A stretch of 14,017 nt of DNA from Methanobrevibacter sp. (GTDB taxonomy: Archaea > Methanobacteriota > Methanobacteria > Methanobacteriales > Methanobacteriaceae). Shown here piece by piece: positions 1-5,061 of this stretch (its first letter is position 1; each line of letters opens with the position of its first letter). The translations under genes and the position numbers were made by a program. The notes beneath the pieces were generated by a model. The model made no database searches and had not been told where the DNA came from. It saw only the letters and a list, made by a program, of their open reading frames with translations. The stretch spans positions 1-14,017 of the forward strand of contig WRMT01000045.1 of assembly GCA_009777005.1 (NCBI GenBank), read 5' to 3'.

Positions 1-56
1 TAATAAGTTTTATAAATTTAAATTTGAATAAGATTAAAAAGTAATTTATATTTTTT

Positions 57-160
57 AAATAAATGTTGAAATGTTTTTTCATATAATAAATATGTTGTAT
101 ATATTTAGATTTAAAATAAAATTAATAAATTATTAATTTTTTTAAAATAAATGTTGAAAT
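57..160. repeat. Two direct copies of a 16-bp word in the gene-free left end
   Basis: The word AAATAAATGTTGAAAT occurs at 57-72 and again at 145-160, each time preceded by a T-run. The stretch 1-259 shows no gene on either strand; apart from this repeat and the terminator-like tracts near 219-256 it is plain A/T-rich sequence. Low complexity makes short repeats likely by chance, although a perfect 16-mer containing G residues is better than background. Confidence 0.4.
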
Positions 161-218
161 ACTCTTTAAATAAAAAATTAATAATTTTTATATAGTCAAA
201 TTAAACTTTTTGTACTAT

Positions 219-256
219 AAAAAATATCTATTAAAAATAGCATTTTAAATAGCTAT
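219..256 (-). terminator. T-tract terminator of the acetate-type transporter
   Basis: Just past the stop codon of the minus-strand transporter, the RNA-like strand holds T5 (237-233) and T6 (224-219). Before them lie two near-copies of GCTATTT, able to form only a short hairpin. Archaeal termination depends mainly on oligo-T, so this is a reasonable terminator, but in such AT-rich DNA the call is soft. Confidence 0.4.
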
Positions 257-259
257 GCA

Positions 260-814
260 TTATAATTTGAAAATCTCTTTTTCCCAATCTTCATTGATTA
301 TTTGACCAACACAAGCATACATAGCTGCAGCACCTAGGAATATTCCTAAATATCCTCCAATTGTTTGTAAAAGAGTTATTCCTGTAAAATCACCTGCTGC
401 AAGTAAGAAAAATAGGACACTTACTACTCCAAACAATAATTGGAGAATTTTAGCATGTTTTAATGAACTTATAAACATTAAACTTGTAAAACAGCCAAAT
501 ATTAACAAATAAAAACCTACTGAAATAGGATCCATTGCTTTAACTGGTCCAATAGTTGGTAGTAACCAAATCATAGCTAATGAAATCCAAAAAAATCCAA
601 ATGAAGTAAATGCTGTTGCACCAAATGTGTTTGCGATTTTCATTTCAAAAATTCCAGCTATTACTTGAGCAAAACCTCCTAAACATACAGCTACAGCTAA
701 GATAACCATGGATAATTCAGTAATTCCTGCATTATGTAAACTAAGTAAAATTGTTGTAATTCCAAATCCAAAAAGACCTAATGGTCCAGGGTTTGCAAAT
801 GTATTTTCAGTCAT
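260..814 (-). CDS. Acetate/succinate-type transporter, GPR1/FUN34/YaaH (AceTr) family
   Basis: The 184-residue protein is almost entirely hydrophobic and fits six membrane helices, the size and topology of bacterial SatP/YaaH. The family signature near the N-terminus (normally NPAPLGL) is seen as NPGPLGL at residues 8-14. Further family-like stretches are FAQVIAGIFE in the second helix and TAFTSFGFFW in the third. The family moves acetate, sometimes succinate, with protons; uptake of acetate as carbon source would suit a hydrogenotrophic gut or rumen methanogen, but that role is inferred. The start is supported by an AGAGGA Shine-Dalgarno (821-826) six bases upstream. It stands alone, with T-tracts behind it and a long upstream region holding a possible TATA box and two palindromes. 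The Ala-to-Gly change inside the signature motif is the only oddity. Confidence 0.88.
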   Translation of the reverse strand: MTENTFANPGPLGLFGFGITTILLSLHNAGITELSMVILAVAVCLGGFAQVIAGIFEMKIANTFGATAFTSFGFFWISLAMIWLLPTIGPVKAMDPISVGFYLLIFGCFTSLMFISSLKHAKILQLLFGVVSVLFFLLAAGDFTGITLLQTIGGYLGIFLGAAAMYACVGQIINEDWEKEIFKL

Positions 815-854
815 TATTTTTCCTCTAATAGATAGTATAATAATTTATATTCAG

Positions 855-871
855 TTAATATAAATTTCATG
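855..871 (-). promoter_or_regulatory. Possible BRE/TATA promoter of the acetate-type transporter
   Basis: Read on the minus strand this is CATGAAATTTATATTAA: a purine-rich GAAA like a BRE followed by TTTATATTAA like a TATA box. It lies about 41-57 bases before the start codon, which would place transcription start some 15-20 bases before the ATG. The position fits, but the base composition throws up many such matches. Confidence 0.35.
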
Positions 872-981
872 AATGTATTGTAAAATTAATAACAATCCAC
901 AATACTATTTTAAAATTTATAGAAAGGATATGTTAATTAGTCTGATATATAAATTTTTTGTTTTTTATCATTATTTTTTTT

Positions 982-1003
982 TTATCATGTTTAATCATGA
1001 TAA
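982..1003. promoter_or_regulatory. 22-bp palindrome, first of a pair (operator-like)
   Basis: Perfect 8-bp arms TTATCATG and CATGATAA flank a 6-base spacer. The following bases (ATTAACTAT) are also shared with the second copy at 1047-1068. The pair sits upstream of the minus-strand transporter (start 814) and upstream of the broken plus-strand frame at 1263, so it could serve either direction. No known archaeal regulator site is recognised in it. Confidence 0.4.
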
Positions 1004-1046
1004 TTAACTATATGTAATATCTCTCATATTTAAATTTATTGTTTTT

Positions 1047-1068
1047 TTATCATTATTAATCATGATAA
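1047..1068. promoter_or_regulatory. 22-bp palindrome, second of a pair
   Basis: This matches the element at 982-1003 at 20 of 22 positions and starts 65 bp further on. Its arms are 7 bp (TTATCAT and ATGATAA), one of the two changes having shortened the left arm. Sequence after the right arm (ATTAGCTAT) continues the match with one difference. Repeated palindromes at fixed spacing are typical of repressor sites, but no partner gene is evident. Confidence 0.4.
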
Positions 1069-1262
1069 TTAGCTATGATTATTTTCCAATAAATTAGGAT
1101 ATTTATTAAAATTTTTATTACTGGATACTAATTTTTTCTTTTACTCCATAGGGTTATAAATATAATTAAATAGATTTTTATTATCCTTATTTTGTTGTGA
1201 AAATTTCTTTTGAGAAATAATTGAGAAAAAATTGAAACTTAGAAAAAATGAGGTGAAATCAA

Positions 1263-1440
1263 ATGAAATCAAATAATTGCTAGATTATTTATCAAAAGAA
1301 ATGTTAGATTTGAATTAGCTAAACGTCACAGTAATGACGAGATAACTGGCACAATGAAGTTTATTTCAGAACTAAAAATAACTGTCTAGCTGAAGCTATT
1401 GTTTATTATGTTTATAATAGGAAATTGAAAATAAGAGTAT
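1263..1440 (+). pseudogene. Decayed small gene with an intact ribosome binding site
   Basis: A very good Shine-Dalgarno, GAGGTGA (1250-1256), sits six bases before ATG 1263, but that frame stops after six codons (TAG 1281-1283). One base out of phase, an open frame begins at once with a normal-looking mixed composition (residues ARLFIKRNVRFELAKRHSND and onward) and ends at a TAG near 1388. A third frame continues with AEAIVYYVYNRKLKIR. The segment is richer in G/C than its surroundings, as coding DNA is here. This looks like a gene broken by at least two frameshifts. The family is not recognised; chance frames or sequencing error remain possible. Confidence 0.35.
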
Positions 1441-1494
1441 TTTTTTACTTGAAAAACAAGGTTTATATCATGATTAACATTTTTGAAACAAATT

Positions 1495-1932
1495 TTATTT
1501 TTTCAAATGCTTTTCTATTATTTTTTGTCGTTTTTGGAAGCTCACTTCTTCCACAATTTGATGGAGCATCCAGTGATAGCCATAAGGATCTGATACAATA
1601 GCATTTATAACACCAAATTCTTTAAGTTCTGTTAGTGGTTGAATAATAGTGAACCCTTCCTTTTTACTTTTGTTGAAAATATCTTCTATATCTTCAACTA
1701 ATAAGTTACACCACATACTATTTGGTTTGTCTTTTGAAGGTGCATATAGACCATATTCCTTGTTTTCATCTAACATATGGAATCGGGCATCTAACATACT
1801 AAATATTACTTCGTTTAGTCCTTTTTCATATGACGTGGCTTCAATTATTTTTGCATTGAAAACTTTTTCATATAATTTAAAAGCACTGAGAGAGTCTTTG
1901 ACTATCATATCTATTTCTACGCCAGTTTTCAT
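1495..1932 (-). CDS. VOC-superfamily (PhnB-like glyoxalase-fold) protein
   Basis: The 145-residue protein has the two-module beta-alpha-beta-beta-beta pattern of the VOC fold. Module one begins VEIDMIVKDSLSAFKLYEKVF; module two contains MWCNLLVEDIEDIF and ends near SDPYGYHWMLHQ, the usual PhnB-like finish. The position where glyoxalases carry their first metal-binding His is Asp here (EID), so a metal-dependent lyase role is unlikely; the substrate cannot be read from sequence. The frame is open six codons further upstream, but Met at 1932 has GGAG (plus-strand CTCC 1941-1944) eight bases before it, while the upstream ATG does not, so 1932 is preferred. It has no operon partner. Downstream, a small CTTG/CAAG hairpin (1448-1460) precedes its likely 3' end. 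Confidence 0.8.
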   Translation of the reverse strand: MKTGVEIDMIVKDSLSAFKLYEKVFNAKIIEATSYEKGLNEVIFSMLDARFHMLDENKEYGLYAPSKDKPNSMWCNLLVEDIEDIFNKSKKEGFTIIQPLTELKEFGVINAIVSDPYGYHWMLHQIVEEVSFQKRQKIIEKHLKK

Positions 1933-2127
1933 TAAAATTTCTCCAAGCATGTTTATTTATTTAAAAAGAATTATCATGAAATTATTTCTTGGATTTAACT
2001 TATATAATTTATTTTTAATTTTTAAGGTTAAATGATAATCTATATTTATTTTTAAATATAATCTTGTATTGCACTGTCAAAATTTCGCTTCTTATCACTT
2101 ATTTTCACTGAACAGACCTATTACCTG

Positions 2128-2168
2128 AGAAATATGTATCATAATCACGAAACATATATCATAATTAA
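2128..2168. repeat. Pair of 21-bp near-identical direct repeats
   Basis: The copies begin GAAATATGTATCATAAT (2128) and GAAACATATATCATAAT (2149), exactly 21 bp apart, about two helical turns, so a protein bound to both would sit on one face of the DNA. They lie about 200 bp upstream of the minus-strand VOC gene. A regulatory role is only a suggestion. Confidence 0.35.
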
Positions 2169-2374
2169 GAATTATATTGCCTTTTTTTTTTTGGAGAGGG
2201 AGAATTTTAACACAATCTCTTGGGTATAGTGTTTTCAAGTAACTGTTACTATTTAACACGGATTTATAATTTTATTTGTAATTTAATTAATTATTTTTTT
2301 TTTTTTTTTTAGAAATAAATGGTTTATAATTTTGTTTCATTAAATTTAATAATAATTAAGTTTTTGTCAAATGT

Positions 2375-2399
2375 TTAATGCTGAAAAAATCAGCATTAA
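2375..2399. terminator. Perfect 10-bp hairpin, terminator-like
   Basis: Arms TTAATGCTGA (2375-2384) and TCAGCATTAA (2390-2399) are perfectly complementary around a five-base A loop. On the plus strand a T5 follows within a few bases. It lies far from any recognised gene. It could terminate a lost or unannotated transcript, or be part of a small RNA. It follows by about 20 bases the end of an open minus-strand frame of some 40 codons that has no start codon. Confidence 0.4.
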
Positions 2400-2872
2400 T
2401 AATTTTTCGTGTCAATATTCTAGGAAAATAGCTATACTTGCTCTATTTAAAAATAAAAAGCAAATAACTATATTTTCAAGATTATCAAATTTTTTTTCAA
2501 AAGTGCTGAAAGTGTGTTTAGCACCTGCAGCTTTGACGAACTTATTTAACTAGAATTTTTTAAATTAAATAAAAGTTTATATAAATCATTAATTAAAAAA
2601 ATTTTGCCAAGGACTATTAATTTCAAGGACTATAAGTTATTGTACAATTCAAAATATTGCTGATAAAAAAAATTATGTATTAATAATTTATATATTTATA
2701 ATACTAAAAAATAGCTATTTGTGCTATATTTTTAAAATAAGAACTAAATAAGATTTTTTTTTAAAATTATTAAATTTTTCAGATTCATTAAAATATCCGT
2801 GGGGTTATAATTAGTCACTGGATATTTCCCCTTCGAACTTTTCATAAAATCTCAATAAAACATCTTAATCAT

Positions 2873-2889
2873 GGAATTATTGAAATTCC
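2873..2889. promoter_or_regulatory. Operator-like inverted repeat upstream of the acetyltransferase
   Basis: Arms GGAATT (2873-2878) and AATTCC (2884-2889) are perfect around ATTGA. The GGAA...TTCC ends recall the methanogen NrpR operator, but here nine bases separate them rather than the six I know for NrpR, so that assignment is not made. It lies about 120 bp before the start of the GNAT gene, beside another palindrome. Confidence 0.35.
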
Positions 2890-2897
2890 TATGAGGG

Positions 2898-2915
2898 ATG
2901 AATTTTAAAATTCAT
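2898..2915. promoter_or_regulatory. Perfect 18-bp palindrome upstream of the acetyltransferase
   Basis: ATGAATTTTAAAATTCAT reads identically on both strands. It lies 95 bp before the GNAT start codon and about 25 bp, centre to centre, from the inverted repeat at 2873-2889. Two palindromes in tandem ahead of one gene suggest protein binding; the A/T-rich core weakens the case. Confidence 0.35.
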
Positions 2916-3009
2916 ATCTAAAAAATATATCTAAAATATCCATACCAAAACATCAACAAAGGAATTTAAAGAGATTGGAACCTTTGATATCGAGATTGGT
3001 GATTATAGA

Positions 3010-3549
3010 ATGAATTTAAGAATTAAAAAAGTTAATAGAAAAAATAAAGATAAAAAAAAGATAAAAGAACTTTTTAAGGCTTCTTTTCCTAAAGAAGAAC
3101 GTATACCTTTTTGGCTGATGTATATTATGACAAAAATAAGTAGTACAGAACTACTTTCTTTTTATGATGAAAATATTTTTTGTGGTTTTATTTACATGGC
3201 TACAATCGATAAGATCACATTTATTATCTATTTAGTAGTTGAAGAAGATATTAGGTCAAAAGGGTATGGAAGTGCTGTTTTAAATGAAATTCAATCTATG
3301 TATGAAGATAATAAGTTAATTGTCTATATTGATATAGCTGATGAAGCACAAGACAGTGACCAAAGGTTAAAAAGAAAAAAATTTTATATAAACAATGGAT
3401 ATAAAGAAACTAACTATTTAGTTAACAGCACAAAAGATGTAATACAAGAAATTTTAATAAAAAATGGGGAGTTTGATGAAAAAGAATTTACACAATTTTT
3501 TAAGAAATATACTAATGGGATAATGAAACCTAAAATATTTAAAAAATAA
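3010..3549 (+). CDS. GNAT-family N-acetyltransferase
   Basis: The 179-residue protein has the GNAT core: a beta4 strand (IIYLVVEED, about 72-80) leading into the acetyl-CoA pyrophosphate loop R82-S-K-G85-Y-G87, then helix alpha3, a second strand (LIVYIDIADEA) and the late segment RKKFYINNGYKETNYL typical of the family's end. Transfer of acetyl from acetyl-CoA to an amine is the family reaction; the substrate is unknown. A tail of about 45 residues after the core is Lys-rich. The start at 3010 has GGTGAT (2998-3003) six bases upstream. The same frame is open for 25 codons before the ATG (from 2935) and reads like protein, but it contains no usable start codon. Only 1 of its 6 Arg codons is CGN, like the native-looking genes in the window. 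It has no operon partner. Confidence 0.85.
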   Translation: MNLRIKKVNRKNKDKKKIKELFKASFPKEERIPFWLMYIMTKISSTELLSFYDENIFCGFIYMATIDKITFIIYLVVEEDIRSKGYGSAVLNEIQSMYEDNKLIVYIDIADEAQDSDQRLKRKKFYINNGYKETNYLVNSTKDVIQEILIKNGEFDEKEFTQFFKKYTNGIMKPKIFKK

Positions 3550-3659
3550 AAATCTAAGAGTAATTTTGAAGTTTTCTGGTTTTTATGAGGATTAAATAAT
3601 AATATAAAGAAGTATCAAAATAATAATATAATTTTAAAACATAAAAGTAAATAATTTCA

Positions 3660-3755
3660 CTATATCTAACATAATACATAAGTTAAAATCAGTAGAAGGT
3701 AACTCTAAACTAAATTGATTAGAAGCTATATCTAACATAATACATAAGTTAAAAT
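3660..3755. repeat. 30-bp perfect direct repeat with 36-bp spacer
   Basis: Identical 30-base copies lie at 3660-3689 and 3726-3755; the copy begins CTATATCTAACATAATACAT. The 36 bases between them are richer in G/C than the repeat. No third copy is found one period (66 bp) to either side. A degenerate inverted copy lies at 3788-3811, starting TTTAAC and ending ATATAG, so the second copy could fold into a long imperfect hairpin with it. The spacing resembles one repeat-spacer-repeat unit of a CRISPR, but no cas gene or longer array is present here. Confidence 0.6.
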
Positions 3756-3815
3756 ACTACCAGAGTAAATATTTATGGAAATTATAGTTTAACATTTATG
3801 GTTATATATAGTCAT

Positions 3816-3945
3816 GAAAATAAAGTTTTTAAGTAATGATAATTTTTAAAAGTATTATATCACTTTATTTTAATGATTTAACTTATTAAAATTTATATTT
3901 TATTAATCATGAAAATATCCATTATTATTTTAAAAATTAAATGAG
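3816..3945 (+). repeat. Intergenic repeat copy A (direct orientation, shorter and more diverged)
   Basis: This copy starts with GAAAATAAAGTTTTTAAG and keeps the same internal landmarks as copies B and C: ATTAAAATTT 69 bases in, and TTATTTTAAAAATTAA exactly 109 bases in. Between landmarks it is more diverged than B and C are from each other. It lies beside copy B in inverted orientation, so A and B could form a large cruciform or RNA hairpin. Confidence 0.55.
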
Positions 3946-4034
3946 ATAAAAAATGATTTTTTAAAAATAAATTAATTTTATCCTAATTATTAATTAAAAT
4001 ATTTTCTTTTAAGCCTATAGTTTTGATTTTTATT

Positions 4035-4240
4035 GTAGTCGTTGAAAAAAAATTTGAATTAAATTACTTATAAAAATTAATTATTTTCAAAATATAAGTT
4101 TTATTTATATTAATTTTTAAAATAAATGGTTAATAATTATTTTTATAAATAAAATATAAATTTTAATCATTTAAATTAATTAATAAAGAATATAAAAAAT
4201 TTTTAAAAAAACCATTACTTAAAAACTTTATTTCCATTAC
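4035..4240 (-). repeat. Intergenic repeat copy B (inverted), left of the yhhQ-tgt cassette
   Basis: Read on the minus strand from 4240, this matches copy C (6578-6785) at roughly four of five positions by eye over about 200 bases. It includes identical blocks of 25 (4151-4175) and 27 bases (4100-4126). The landmark ATTAAAATTT begins 67 bases and TTATTTTAAAAATTAA 109 bases from the common start GAAATAAAG. B and C face each other as inverted repeats across the yhhQ-tgt pair. Origin and extent need an alignment; weak similarity may reach about 3990. Confidence 0.6.
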
Positions 4241-4317
4241 TATATTTTACTGTGTTTTGTAAAATTATTTTATTAATCTTTTTTTTGTTTTAGAATAGTT
4301 TTAAAGCAAACTTAATG

Positions 4318-4329
4318 GGATATATTATT
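4318..4329 (+). promoter_or_regulatory. Possible TATA box of the yhhQ-tgt operon
   Basis: GGGATATATTAT ends 25 bases before the yhhQ start codon. Transcription would then start close to the Shine-Dalgarno GAGGAT (4344-4349), giving a very short leader. The location is right for an archaeal promoter; the composition makes the match weak evidence. Confidence 0.35.
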
Positions 4330-4353
4330 GATAGTTAAATTTTGAGGATATAT

Positions 4354-5061
4354 ATGGTTAAAAAAGAAGAAACTTTGAAAGAAAAAATAACAGTGTTTTT
4401 GATTAATAAATTAAAAATTTCTAAAGCAGAGCTTTTTGCAATTTTAACAGCATTAACAGCAACGGTTTTAATTGTTAGCAATCTTGCTAGTACTAAAATG
4501 TTCGATTTCTTTGGAACTAGCTTAGTTTGGGATGGTGGTGCGATACTTTTCCCTCTTTCTTATATTTTAGGAGATATAATTACTGAAATTTTTGGTTTTA
4601 AATGTGCAAAAAAAGTGATCTGGACGGGTTTTGCAATGAATTTGGTGGCTGTTTTGGCATTGTTCCTTGTTCAACTTTTGCCTCCAGGTCCAGGGTGGGA
4701 AAATCAAGTAGCATTTGAGACAATCATGGGTTTCATGCCTCGTATTGTTGCTGGTAGTTTGATTGCTTTTGTTTGTGGTCAAATTCTTAATTCTTATGTT
4801 TTTGTAGAAATTAAAAAGATTACTAAAGGTAAACACTTTTGGCAACGGGCAATTGGTTCTAGTTTGATTGGGGACTTGGTTGATACTGTGATTTTCACTA
4901 CAATTGCATTTATTGGCACGATTTCAACCTTGCAATTTGTAGGATTGCTGTTAATTGCATATATTTCAAAAATCATTGGTGAAGTAGTATTGTTACCAGT
5001 AACCTATGGGGCGGTTAAGTTATGTAAAAAAGTGGTGGAAAATGAAGGACAAACAGTTTAG
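4354..5061 (+). CDS. yhhQ: Queuosine-precursor transporter, YhhQ/VUT family
   Basis: The 235-residue membrane protein has about six hydrophobic helices and family-like stretches: VSNLASTKMFDFFG in the first helix, FPLSYILGDIITEIFG in the second, and RAIGSSLIGDLVDTVIF in the fifth. YhhQ of Escherichia coli imports the 7-deazaguanine bases preQ0 and preQ1; other members probably carry queuine. Met at 4354 is chosen because GAGGAT (4344-4349) precedes it by four bases; an in-frame TTG at 4342 has nothing comparable. The last 20 bases overlap the start of tgt, so the two are almost certainly one transcript with coupled translation, and the partner supports the transport role. Both of its Arg codons are CGN, unlike the AGA habit of frhA. 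Which base it carries (preQ0 for archaeosine, or queuine/preQ1 for TGT) is not visible. Confidence 0.88.
   Translation: MVKKEETLKEKITVFLINKLKISKAELFAILTALTATVLIVSNLASTKMFDFFGTSLVWDGGAILFPLSYILGDIITEIFGFKCAKKVIWTGFAMNLVAVLALFLVQLLPPGPGWENQVAFETIMGFMPRIVAGSLIAFVCGQILNSYVFVEIKKITKGKHFWQRAIGSSLIGDLVDTVIFTTIAFIGTISTLQFVGLLLIAYISKIIGEVVLLPVTYGAVKLCKKVVENEGQTV

Larger units (their letters stand above)
1951..3009. other. Long gene-poor spacer with hairpins, homopolymers and short repeats
   Basis: No convincing gene is seen in about 1.05 kb. The spacer holds T-runs of 11 (2182-2192) and 17 (2294-2310), a 13-bp palindrome AGTAACTGTTACT (2238-2250), a strong hairpin (2375-2399), a 10-bp direct repeat CAAGGACTAT (2608 and 2624), and two palindromes before the acetyltransferase. 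Local islands of higher G/C at about 2191-2262 and 2797-2850 are where an unannotated small RNA or gene remnant would be sought. Short frames at 2371-2553 (plus), 2417-2547 (minus) and 2744-2845 (minus) lack ribosome binding sites or family resemblance. Confidence 0.5.

Noticed and set aside
1649..2035. Open plus-strand frame of 128 codons
   Set aside because: It runs antisense through the VOC gene, is Ser/Ile/Phe-rich as expected for a shadow frame, and has no ribosome binding site.
2371..2553. 60-codon plus-strand frame, and a 44-codon open minus-strand stretch in the same place
   Set aside because: The plus frame begins inside a hairpin without a ribosome binding site, and the minus frame has a stop just before it and no start codon. 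Neither resembles a known family; a gene remnant cannot be excluded.
2744..2845. 33-codon minus-strand frame starting MKSSKGKYPVTNYNPTDILM
   Set aside because: There is only a weak GAG upstream, no homologue comes to mind, and its end is low-complexity Lys/Ile/Leu; this is too little to call a gene.
2873..2889. NrpR nitrogen operator
   Set aside because: The GGAA and TTCC half-sites are nine bases apart rather than six, and the gene downstream has no clear nitrogen role.
3660..3755. Calling the 30-bp repeat pair a CRISPR array
   Set aside because: Only two copies, no cas genes nearby, no palindromic repeat core and no recognised repeat type; it is listed as a direct repeat and left open as a finding.
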